From Russula earlei (Eukaryota; Basidiomycota; Agaricomycetes; Russulales; Russulaceae), in the NCBI GenBank assembly GCA_025769875.1, contig JAGFNK010000063.1:1-64000 (forward strand): a stretch of DNA of 64,000 bases, given 5' to 3'. Each line of letters starts with the position of its first letter. The first letter of the stretch is position 1. The position numbers were made by a program, and so were the translations under genes. Positions 10,580-20,632 of this stretch are shown piece after piece. The notes below the pieces were generated by a model that saw nothing but the letters and a program-made list of their open reading frames with translations, ran no database searches and had not been told where the DNA came from.

Positions 10580-10990
10580 TCAGCAGGTGTTTGGCATCAG
10601 GTAGTGAATGCAGCATGGAGTTCTTTGCATAGCCAAGATATTTTGCTGTGATAGGAGCCACAAACTCAGGTACTGTAGTAGGAAGCCATCATGTGGCTGA
10701 TAACATGCCATCAAAAATACTGTACCTGTACTGGAGCAATGTAAACTTATGATATAGTCTGAATGCATCTGATCAGCCCTGCATTCTTGAGGAGTAGGTG
10801 TTTTGTAGTATGCAGGACCATTGGGGCTCAAAGCCCAGTGGACATACTTGCAAATTTTCTCAGGCTTGTTGTGAAACATCATGTTGTCAAAGAATTTCTG
10901 AATTTCTGCAAGAATGCCACTTGCAATCTTCAACTTCTGGATCTTATTGCCATTTTCAGCACACTTGGCAGAGCTTGAAATCCACCCAAA
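10580..10990 (-). pseudogene. Unidentified minus-strand coding remnant
   Basis: About 117 codons open on the minus strand, extendable upstream to about 10990 (start of homologous-looking reading KIQKLKIASGILAEIQKFFD). Composition looks protein-like (WALSPNGPAYYKTPTPQE) rather than low complexity. There is no clear start, the downstream half becomes hydrophobic and loses character, and no domain is recognisable to me. It could be an exon remnant of a mushroom-specific protein family or of a transposon. Confidence 0.35.
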
Positions 10991-11642
10991 TTGACACAGA
11001 AAACCCCCTCAAATGTGCAGAATGAATATCTCCCTCAAAATACCTTCAATTCATATGAAACCTATTGTCCCTGAATTGCCTGAATGAGGGCTAGGCAGCC
11101 CCATTGTTTTCATGAGATTTGAGTGAGAATTGGTGGAGCTGGACTCAAGCCACCTCCACATGTGTATTGGATGAATTACAACTCAAAATTGTGGTCTATA
11201 TCTATTATTTTGCCCTCATGTTGTACCCATGGGCTGTTTTGAGGCAGCCCCATAGTGTTTTTGACTGAAGCACCAAAGAGGAGGGGCACCTAGTGGGAAT
11301 GTGAGAATGCATTTGTTCATTCAACGCACTCAGGTTCACACAGATGATAAGAGGACAACAAAGCAACTTTATTCAAAATGGTAGCATATACAGGTGGGAA
11401 CTAAGGCTAAGCGCACAAAGGAAATCTAGACATGAGAAGGGGACCAAAGCTGGACAATGCGAGGTATCGAGTTGTGGTCTCCAGTGGCCATGGTAGTGGT
11501 GTGTGGTGATTTGTGAAGGATGGCTGAGGCCAGGTGTGGTGATGAGGAGTGTGGTCAAGTCGCAATGTGAGGGGGAGATGATGCAAAGGAGAGGCTGGAG
11601 GGGGGATAGGGAGAGTGCTGGTGGGTGGTCACTTGGGCACTG

Positions 11643-12263
11643 TGTTAAGCCTCCAAAGTGCCTTAAATAATATCAATGGTCGCATCTATAAAACATGTCC
11701 TACCAATGCAGATATGCTTGAGTCAAGCAAGCAATACTCATGGAGGGGAAGGAGTTTTAGATCCTTCTGGAGTATGGCAACAAGATGAGAGGGGCTCTGC
11801 AGATGGGGTAGGAGTCAACTGTTTGGGATTGGCAAACTAAGTTGAGCTGAAGGCTCAACTGCTACAAACTGGGGGCTTTATATAGCCCTCAGAGATAAGG
11901 TTCGTGCTACTGTAGTACTGGTTGGTGCTATAGAAGCAAAGGCAGCTCATAGAAGCAATAGTTGCTTCTGTGTAAATGATCTCAGTGCTGGAAGCATTAA
12001 GTGCCTCCCTAGTAGCAATCTTGGTGTCATAAGTACTTTCCCAATCAGGGAAGTGATGTATGTGGCAGTACAGGAACATCTGTGACAGAAGCAATGCTAC
12101 TCATTGCTTCTTCAGTACATCTTCAGAAAGATACAATCATCATGTTCTGAATGCGATATCAAAGGACATAAACAGTCAAGATCTGATGCACACATGATGC
12201 AAACAATGCAGTCCATAGTTCAGGTGTTCTGGCATGTTCCAGACCCCAAACCACTTGGTATCA
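11643..12263 (-). repeat. LTR-C, 3' LTR of a minus-strand retroelement remnant
   Basis: About 620 bp, similar along its length to the solo LTR-C at 6612-7199 and with the same TATATAAAG box on the minus strand. Its minus-strand start (TGATACCAAG) follows a polypurine tract at 12264-12277, which marks it as the 3' LTR. The outer flank is CACTG (11638-11642). No matching 5' LTR exists in the window. Confidence 0.8.
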
Positions 12264-12460
12264 TCACCCCTCCTTCAGATTGGTGGTCCCATGCACCAAC
12301 GATTCTAAAATTGAGTGGTGGGGTCAGTGCCATCATCATCAAGGGGAGGAGGCAATGCAGTGAAGGTGTATTGGCCTTCTTCTGCTGCCTTGTAGGCAGC
12401 CAATGCTGAGGCTACTATCACCTCTGACTCCTCAGCAATGGCTGAAGGAGACATGATCTG
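12264..12460 (-). pseudogene. 3' internal end of the LTR-C element: ORF tail and polypurine tract
   Basis: Minus-strand reading shows about 48 codons ending PPPLDDDGTDPTTQF and a stop at 12305, then a short spacer and the purine tract GAAGGAGGGGTGA directly before the LTR. The upstream part of the element was lost: sequence stops at 12461, where LTR-A begins. The ORF tail is not identifiable to me, so I cannot say whether the element is copia or gypsy. Confidence 0.55.
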
Positions 12461-13265
12461 TGTTATGAACCAAGGCCAGGTCCTGGCCATATATTGTCCT
12501 ATTTCACTCAAGAGAGACCTCTCTCACTTTGCATTGCCAACACACTTCTGTTTCTTGGGCTACCCTTCCTGCAGTGCAAGATATTGCTGTTGCAAAGGCA
12601 CTATAACATGACCAGGCACCCATTTCCTAATCAGGTAATCATTGCATGGCAGCCACATGGCCACTCAGCCACCAAGAACACAAAACAGCAGCATTAAACT
12701 GTTGCATAACCCATATGACATCATCTAGGCTCCAATGACATCATGGCTGACTGAGTGACTCCACAATGACCTCATTGGCTCACTAAGCACTCCACAGTGA
12801 CATCATAAGGGTGTCATCACTCCACAATGATACATAATATGCTCAGTAAGCCTGAAACCTGACACAAGCAAGTTTATGCCTCTGTAGTCCTATTGGATGG
12901 TACCCATGAGTCTAGAATAGTTCCTGTTTTTTGTAATCAACCATGTACACTGCATATAAGCCTCAATGTAGCATGGCAGTCATCAGACTGTCCATTTGTG
13001 ATACTCTCATCCTCCTGGGTACTCCCCTGTGACCGCTCAGTCTAAAGTCTTCCTCATCTTCAAGGTACTCTTCAATGACCACCTTGTCTAAAGCCCCTTC
13101 CCTGCACTGGCCTCCAACCTTTGTCTCTGCCTTCTGCAACATGTACCAGTCCCCATCTGGTACCTTCTAGTTGTTTGGCTTGTCCTCTTGTTCAATGCTG
13201 TTTATGCCATGTACCATCTGTTCCAACCCTTGCCCACCTGCTCCTGAGTCCTTAGTGATCAGCAG
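12461..13265 (+). repeat. LTR-A copy, 3' end deleted
   Basis: Starts TGTTATGAACC and matches LTR-A up to GATCAGCAG. It then switches abruptly to LTR-F sequence (ATCCTTACTC) and lacks the terminal GTACGTGTCTTGACA. No right TSD can be found. This is a deletion junction, not a clean insertion. The copy has lost many CpG sites. Confidence 0.85.
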
Positions 13266-13366
13266 ATCCTTACTCTTTACAATGGGAACCAGCCCATTCG
13301 TCAGAACACACTTTACCATCAACTCAACTTCAGGCTTGAGAACTGAAATGGCTCATTACCATGATA
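13266..13366 (+). repeat. 5' LTR remnant of element F
   Basis: Matches the last 100 bp of the F 3' LTR (63297-63396), from ATCCTTACTCTTTAC to the terminal GCTCATTAC. The end reads CATGATA here against TGTGACA in the 3' LTR. The first ~700 bp of this LTR are missing, deleted together with the end of the adjoining LTR-A. Confidence 0.85.
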
Positions 13367-13368
13367 TC

Positions 13369-13380
13369 AGACCAAGCTTA
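13369..13380 (+). promoter_or_regulatory. Self-complementary primer binding site of element F
   Basis: AGACCAAGCTTA lies 2 nt after the 5' LTR and is the exact reverse complement of TAAGCTTGGTCT at 61339-61350 in the F 3' LTR, 32 nt downstream of the TATATAAG core. This matches Tf1-type self-priming rather than tRNA priming. Confidence 0.8.
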
Positions 13381-15167
13381 ACGTTTCACAACGGCTTCTA
13401 CATCTGAAATACCTGTCATCCCCAAACCCTCTATCGCACCCACTACCTCATCCAACCCTCTTGAACACTGAATCGTCACTCGACAAAACCAAGACAATTC
13501 ACCCCAATGAATCACTGGTCCAGCCTTTTGGCACAACATCCCACCTGAAGTAGGATACTACCTTCACATCAGAAACCTTTACCACCCTATCAAATTTATC
13601 AACAGACATTGGTATAAACATGATAGATGAGAAGATGGACTCCACTTCCAATATGCTACTCACAAAGGCCTCCTTCTTGATAATTGTCAAGACTCACTGT
13701 TGAACTATCCAGTTCAAGAGCGAGGGATAAGCTCGAAGATGAGTCGATAGACGTCTAAGACAACGTGGGCAAGGCGCAGAGTCCAAAGCAGTATCAAGTA
13801 CCAGAGAGGTACAGTTACTGGTAGAGTCGAGCAGGTACGTAGGGAAGAAGCCAGAATGGTCACAAGGGGATGGTCCTTAAAGGAGTATCCCAGAGATAGA
13901 GAGTGCTGTAAACAAATGGACAGTCTGAAGACTGTCTGCTACTTTATTGAGCGCTTATATACTGCAAAAGAACTGCTAAAACAGGGAACAAGTTACAACC
14001 TTGTTATCAAGCACAATAGATGGATGAGTAAGGAGTCGGAGCACGCTTACTGAGCATGCTCAGTCATGCTCAGTAAGCTGCTGAGTAAGAAGGCTCCTCT
14101 TGATGAGTAAGAGCCTTTACTGTCCACATGTTCGCTGCTTTAGTACACATGTGAAGCACCTGATCCATTTGCTGTTAGTTAGTTTAGGGCCAGTCATTTG
14201 AGAACTTGTAGTTTGGTTCAGGGAATAGAGTTGCCTATAAGGCCCCTTATATAGTTTCATTAGGGTCCTTAGAGTTGACCCTAATACTTCTATTAAGGTC
14301 CTTAGTATTGCTTTATAGTTTGTTCTACGGTTATTAGAGTTAGTCTATTAACATGTTGTAGGGTCTTTAGTGTCATGTTAGTGCCTATTGTAGAGCACTT
14401 AGAGTCATCCTAAAGGGTCCTTAGGGAGGCTATAATACTGCCTTTTATTGCTAAAAGGGTTGCCATTAAGTAGGGCTTGCTGTATGTCAATTGTGCCAAG
14501 AATTGCTCATGTGACAATGTGTCATGAACCATTCTCCAGAGAGGGCCCTTGAAGGACCCTTCCTTATAGGAGGAAACCCAGCCTCTATGGTGTCACCCTG
14601 TTCACACGAGCAAAAGGGGTGAGTAGAGGTGTCCACAATATCGCGCGCGCATTGTTGCGCGAGTGATTCTCAGCACAATCGACATACAGCAAGCCCCACT
14701 TAATGGCAACCCTTCTAGCAATAAAGGACAGTATTAGGGCCCTCCTAGGGACCCTTTAGGACGACTCTAGGTGCTCTACAATAGGTACTGACCTAGTATC
14801 AAAGACCCCACAATGCATTATTAGACCAACTCTAATAACTATAGAACGAACTATAAGGCAATACTAAGGACCTTAATAGAAGTATTAGGGTTGACTCTAA
14901 GGACCCTAATAAAACTATATAAGGGCCTTATAAGATAACGCTATTCCCTAACCAAACTACAAGTCCTCAAATGACCGGCCCTAAACTAACTAACAGAAAA
15001 TGAATCAGGTGCTCGCACGTGCACTAGAACAGTAAACACGTGGACAATGAAAGCTCTTACTCATCAGGAGAAGCCTTCTTACTCAGCAGCTTACTGAGCA
15101 TGACCGAGCATGCTCAGTAAGCGCACTCCGACTTCTTACTCATCACTCTATTGTGCTTGATAACAAG

Positions 15168-15772
15168 TGTTACGGCATCGTGGCCATAAGAGCGTTAGCT
15201 CAAGGTTCAATGGGGTCAAGTCCCTGTGACTTGGTTCAAGGGTTCAGTGGGGCCGGCTCAAAGAGACCGGATCAAGGGTTTAGCATCTCAAGGCTGAGTC
15301 AGATAATGACTCAGTCCGCAGACAGAGTCGATCTCCTGATTTCACAGAAGAGGAGGACAATGAGAGAGAGGCAGAGGAGGAAGAGGAACACTAAGGTTCC
15401 TTGAGGTGTGCTTAGGTCAAGCAAAGTGTAGGCCAGCACAAGCAAAGTTGTGATTTGAGAGAGTACAGGGCAGGGGATGCGACAGGAAATGGGACAAAGC
15501 TAAGCTTGGGGCATTCCCCAGCTTCTACAGGCACTTAAATACTGTATGTGGCAAGGCTGTACAGTACTGTAAGCAGAACAATAGATAAAAGATGAACCAA
15601 TAGCAAAAGTAACTTGATGTTGAATGAAACACAATAAGTGAAACACAATAGGTGAAACACAATAAGTGACCATCAGCATCAAGGGATGAAATGATAACCA
15701 AGGGGATGAGGGTGACAAAAGAACAATAACAAAGGAATTATGGATGAACCGACAAGGGGGTAGATCACAACA
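15168..15772 (-). repeat. 3' LTR (LTR-D) of element A2, 605 bp
   Basis: Plus-strand ends are TGTTACGGCAT and GATCACAACA. It is followed, on the minus-strand upstream side, by the polypurine tract preserved as CATCATGCCCCCCTC at 15771-15785 on the plus strand. Confidence 0.95.
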
Positions 15773-16709
15773 TCATGCCCCCCTCATGCTTAGTTCTCCG
15801 AACTAATCGGTCTTGGGACCCAACTCACGGAGCTCATCGCCTTCGACTTCTGGCCACGTGCCTTGGGGTCCAGTTGCCCTGGGGCAGAAACCCCTGTAAC
15901 TCCGGTGGGTCCTCCTGAGAATGCAATCCACCTGTCCGCTGCAGTTGGTGTGGGGTCTGTTGCAGTCCTTGTTCCAGTGTCCTCTGGTGCTGCAGTGTTT
16001 GCAAACATGTTGCCGTTTCTGGAGTTGGTGATGCTGCGCCTTGGTCATACGCGTGGGGGTAAGAGGGGTGTTGGGAGTACTAGCATCATCGGAATACATC
16101 TGAGGGAAGTGAGAGGGTAAACCCATAGGGGTGTCATTCTGAGACTGGTTGACAACGCAAGGGAGGTATTCAAGGGGGGGAGTTAAGGAGAGAGGAGGAC
16201 AAGTGGGTAGTGGAGGGGAAGGAGGAGAGGATGGTTCTTTCGACTTCTCGATTTTGTCGTAGCTCCCTACCAGCAAGTAATATGGTCCAGGGCTACGAGT
16301 GAGGCCTCCGTCGGCCATGAGGTTGTCGAGCTGGTGATGGACTCGGATGGAAGTGTTGTTAGCATGGAGGCAACTGCGGATGGTAGCGGTTTCTTTGGTG
16401 TGTGACTGAATCTCGTGAAGTCGGTCAGCAAGTTGTCCTTGAAGAACACTTAAGGCTAATTGGATAGAGGCACGCTTGCCCTCCAAGACTTTTAACTGAA
16501 AGGGGGCGGTGCAGAGGCGGTAGACGTCGGCAAGGGCACCAGGGTCATGGAGGTTTTCAAGAGCCTGAGCGACATCAAAGTGGAAAGGGTGGTCCTTAAT
16601 CAAGAGGTGGAGGTCAGAGGCAGTGGTGGCAGGATGGGGGGCAGAGATGACAGGTCGGGCTATGAGCTTTTCTCCGTAGGCGGGTTCTCCTCGACCCATA
16701 GTTCCTAGA

Positions 16710-17538
16710 TGTCAAGACACGTACTGCTGATCACTAAGGACTCAGGAGCAGGTGGGCAAGGGTTGGAACAGATGGTACATGGCAAAGGCAGCGTTTAACA
16801 GGAGGACGAGCCAAATGACGAGGAGGTACCAGATGGGGACTGGTAGGTGTTGCAAGAGGCAGAGGCAAAGAGCAGAGGCCAGTGCAGCGAGAGGGCTTTA
16901 AACAAGGCGGTCGTTGAAGAGTACCTTGGAGGCGAGGGGAGTCTTTAAACTGAGCGGTCACAGGGGAGTACCCAGGAAGATGAGAGTATCACAAATGGAC
17001 AGTCTGATTACTGCCATACTTCATTGGGGCTTATATACAGTGTACAGGGTCGATTACAAAGAACTGGAACTATTCTAGACTCTTTGGTACCATCCAATAG
17101 GACTACAGAGGCATAAACTCACTTGTGTCAAGTTTCAGGCTTACTGAGCACATTACTGATCATTGTGGAGCGATGACATCATTATGATGTCACTGTGGAG
17201 CACTTAGTGAGCCTATGAGGTCACTGTGGAGTCGCTCAGTCAGCCATGATGTCATTGGAGCCTTGATGACATCAGATGAGTTATGCAACAGTTTCTAAGA
17301 GTCTGTGCCGCTGTTTCGGGTTCCTGGTGGCTGGGTGACCATGTGGCTGCCACGCGATGATTACCCGATTTGGAAACGGGTGCCTGGTCGTGTTATAGTG
17401 CCTTTGCAATAGCAATATCTTGCACTGCAGGAGGGATAGCCCAGAAAATGGAAAGGAGTTGGTAATGCAAATAAGGAGAGGTCTCTCTTGAGTGAAGTAG
17501 GACCATCTATGGCCAGGACCTGGCCTTGGTTCGTAACA
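16710..17538 (-). repeat. Solo LTR-A in ORF3 of A2, TSD CTAGA
   Basis: Plus-strand ends TGTCAAGACAC and TTCGTAACA; CTAGA at 16705-16709 and 17539-17543. 829 bp. Confidence 0.97.
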
Positions 17539-17698
17539 CTAGAAGCATGGGCTTGTCATTATACAAGGCAACGCATAAGTATGGTAATAGGTGTCATCGC
17601 CCATCTATGGCCAGGACCTGGCCTTGGTTCGTAACACTAGAAGCATGGGCTTGTCATTATACAAGGCAATGCATAAGTATGGTAATAGGCATCGTCGC
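17503..17698. repeat. 98-bp tandem duplication spanning an LTR-A boundary
   Basis: Units at 17503-17600 and 17601-17698 each contain the last 36 bp of the minus LTR-A plus 62 bp of flanking ORF3. They differ by a few transitions. The duplication arose after the LTR inserted, and 98 is not a multiple of three, so it shifts ORF3. Confidence 0.9.
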
Positions 17699-19291
17699 CC
17701 ATTGAAGTTAACATAAAAAGGGGGAATATGTGTATAGGGTTCGTAAACAAACCAAGGGGGACCAGGGTGAGTGGGGTCTGCTTCGGTTGGGGTTGGCAAG
17801 GGTGTCCCTTCTCGAATGGCTAGGGGAATGAGGGTGGTGGCGAGGTCTTGGAGTTCTGCTTCGTCAGGGACAACGAACGTACGTTGGTCGATGATGTGTT
17901 GTATAACCTCAGGTGAGAGAGGCTCTTGTTTAATAGTGGGGGAAGGGGTAAGGACGGGTAAGGGAGACGAAGAGGGGGCTGGGGAGGTCATGGGAGTGTT
18001 ATAAGTGGAAGTAGCGTGTTCATGGTGCCAAGCTGACCACTTGGAGGGAGTGGGGGTATTTATGGGGACTGAGCGTACAATGTGGTTCCATACCAAATCT
18101 GCAAGTATTGCTCTTTGTATGGATAAGTGGAACTCGGAGAAATGGGGGTCTATCATGAGAAGTTGAAAGCTGCGGAAGTCGCCAGGAGAGAGAATTCCAG
18201 AAAAAAGTTGTTCTCTGGCGGCTAAATTGAAAATGGTATATCCGTGGTCAGGGATAGCGGGGTCATTAACTGAATAAGAAGGGGGGTTACGTGAGTTAAC
18301 TCGAGGGAGTAATGTACGTTGTTGTATCATAAGTGTTTGGAATTGGTGTTCTAACTCGTCCAGACTTTCGTTCGAGTGATGGGATTCTGTGGGGTCAGAG
18401 TTAGTGGTAGACATAGTGCGGAGTTTGGTGGGTTGTTGTAGGTGAAACATGGTGATGGCGTCTTGAGCATTTTTAAGGTTCGAGAGAGGTTCCCAGGTGT
18501 CTTCTGCTGTGGAATACCCTTTCCACCGGACCCTGTACTGGAGTCAGTTCCTATGGAGACATTGGGCAGTAATTCTCTCAACTTCATATTCTCCTGAGAG
18601 AAGGTCAGGTGGTGGTTCAGGGAAGTTTGGCCCATGTTCGGCTGTTTCCATGACTGGAGATAAGAGGGAGGCGTGAAACACATTATGGACACTCCATTGG
18701 GGGGGGAGTTGGAGTTGGTAAGCGACATGGGAGATTCTCTTGGTGATGGTAAAAGGGCCAAACCGCTTAGGACGGAACGTTTGAAATTGATGGGGGGTTT
18801 TTAGGTTAGTGCCTTCTAACCACACCTTTTGCCCTTCTTCAAAACCTTTGAACTTGGTTTCTTTGATCCAATTGTTTTGTGTCTTCTTCGTCGCTTCTTG
18901 TGCTGCTTCCCTCATATCCTTCAGTGCTTGAAGTCGTTCTTGGATTCCAGGGAATTTGGACTTAAGTTGGGTGCCTAGCCCTTGAGGGTTAAAGCCTATG
19001 AGAAGTTCGAATGGGGTTCTCTTGGTGGTGGTGGATTTGTGGGCATTAAAATGATATTGGGCTATGGGGAGCCAGTGTGTCCACTCTTCTTGTTTTTCCC
19101 CTGTGTAGATGCATAAGTACATTTCTAGGGTCTGATTGGTCCTTTCTGATTGTCCATCAGTTTGGGGGTGGTAGGCGGTGCTCAGATTTTGATTAATTCC
19201 AAGGATTCGGGAGATTTCTTGAAACAGGTTGGAGGTAAAGCGGGAATCGTGGTCAGAAATAATAATCTTGGAGGGAACTCTGGTCCACGGG

Positions 19292-20120
19292 TGTTACGAA
19301 CCAAGGCCAGGTCCTGGCCGTAAACGGTCCTATCTCACTCAAGAGAGACCCCTCTCATTTTGCATTACCAACTCCCTTCCGTTTTCTGGGCTATCCCTCC
19401 TGCAGTGCAAGATATCGCTATTGCAAAGGCACAATAACACGACCAGACACCCGTTCCCTAATCGGGTAATCATCGCGTGGCAGCCACATGGTCACCCAGC
19501 CACCAGGAACCCAAAACAGCAGCACAAACTCTTAGAAACCATTGCATAACTCATCTGACATCATCAAGGCTCCAATGACATCATGGCTGACTGAGTGACT
19601 CCACAGTGACCTCATAGGCTCACTAAGCGCTCCACAGTGATATCATAATGATGTCATCGCTCCACAATGATCAGTAATGCGCTCAGTAAGCCTGAAACTT
19701 GACACAAGCAAATTTATGCCTCTGTAGTCCTATTGGGTCGTACCAAAGAGTCTAGAATAGTCCCAGTTCTTTGTAATCGACCCTGTACACTGTATATAAG
19801 CCCCAATGAAGTATGGCAGTCGTCAGACTGTCCATTTGTGATACACTCATCTTCCTGGGTACTCCCCTGCGACCGCTCAGTTTAAAGACTCCCCTCACCT
19901 CCAAGGTACTCTTCAATGACCGCCTTGTTTAAAGCCCTCTCGCTGCACTGGCCTCTGCTCTTCGCCTCTGCCTCCTGCAACACCTACCAGTCCCCATCTG
20001 GTACCTCCTCGTCGTTTGGCTCATCCTCCTGTTCAACGCCACCTTCGCCGCGTACCATCTGATCCGACCCTTGCCCACCTGCTCCTGAGTCCTTAGTGAT
20101 CAGCAGTACGTGTCTTGACA
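19292..20120 (+). repeat. 5' LTR of element D (LTR-A)
   Basis: 829 bp, TGTTACGAACC to GTGTCTTGACA. TATATAAG sits at 19793-19800, and the inferred RNA start region AGACTGTCCA at 19825-19834. A donor GTACGT begins 15 nt before the LTR end. Repeated TGACATCA/TGATGTCA motifs in U3 look like decayed bZIP (CRE) sites. Confidence 0.95.
19793..19834 (+). promoter_or_regulatory. Core promoter and self-primer region of element D
   Basis: TATATAAG at 19793 is followed 32 nt later by AGACTGTCCA (19825-19834), the exact complement of the primer binding site at 20123-20132. If transcription starts near 19825, the first 10 nt of the RNA would pair with the primer site, as in Tf1. Confidence 0.75.
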
Positions 20121-20167
20121 TCTGGACAGTCTCTCATCATTCCTGTATTGACCAGCCAACGCTCAAG
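20106..20167 (+). other. Predicted intron 1 of element D (62 nt): excises the primer binding site and creates the u1 AUG
   Basis: Donor GCA|GTACGT lies inside the LTR, a branch-like TATTGACC is near 20148, and the acceptor is CAAG|TGTCC. Joining gives GATCAGCATGTCC, an AUG with A at -3, in frame with u1, which has no AUG of its own. Element E has the same layout with a different donor sequence (GTGAGT) and 59 nt. Confidence 0.75.
20123..20132 (+). promoter_or_regulatory. Self-complementary primer binding site of element D
   Basis: TGGACAGTCT starts 2 nt after the LTR end and is the reverse complement of AGACTGTCCA in the R region of the same LTR. Flanking bases TC before and CTCA after are shared with element E. 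Confidence 0.8.
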
Positions 20168-20632
20168 TGTCCACTCCCAACTCCCCCACTCTTGTCAATG
20201 CCTCCCTGCGTCTCCCTTCTCCTCTCTAGCCCACTCCACGCACCGCCCTTCGTCTTCTCACTGAAGATCTCAATCTGGTCGACGCATCTTCCCCCCTCAG
20301 CATCTTGTACTCCCCAACGGCTCCCCCATCGTCCCCTACCACTGCCCAGCCTATCCCAGGTGACTTCGTCCCCATCGGCACTCCCCCTCCAGCACAGAAT
20401 GAGCAACAGCAAGTGGACCATCCTCCCTTGCCTGAAGGCTTCCTTGACCGTCACCCCTGCACAGCATTTCGCTTCCATCCGCACCAGTACTTCGTCCTCT
20501 CTTCCGCCAATCATTCCTGTGAGCAGTGGCGTCCCCTCCATGACTTGAACCATCAAGACTACTTGGGACGCATCCCTACCTCAGATCAGTTAGCTCGTCG
20601 CACGTTCACAGACACTTACACCACTGCCTTTC

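Larger units (their letters stand above)
9866..11642. other. Unassigned, probably old repeat-derived or host intergenic DNA
   Basis: The only long stretch not attributable to the recognised LTR families. It contains a short Gag relic (10026-10119) and one minus-strand coding-like patch (10580-10990). The rest is AT-rich with short stop-filled frames. A plus-strand TTTATTC near 11371 would read as a polyadenylation signal on the minus strand. I see no intact gene here. Confidence 0.6.
15803..18553 (-). pseudogene. ORF3 of element A2 (with preceding chromodomain frame)
   Basis: Reading on the minus strand is open from a TGA at about 18553, through the second half of the chromodomain, to a stop at 15803, apart from one LTR-A insertion (16710-17538) and a 98-bp tandem duplication. 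Visible parts: MSTTNSDPTESHHSNES, a QLF/ILSPGDF domain, a Pro/Ser linker, the GPPWFVYEPYTHIPPFY domain, the GRGEPAYGEKLIARP to LQGQLAD block, and the knuckle CKHCSTRGHWNKDC near 15965-16010. It confirms that ORF3 of A is a real conserved gene product. Confidence 0.8.

Noticed and set aside
20123..20132. tRNA primer binding sites for D, E, A2 and F
   Set aside because: The sites match their own R regions perfectly at the expected RNA start, which explains them better than a tRNA. Only element G has a TGG-starting candidate that could be tRNA-type.
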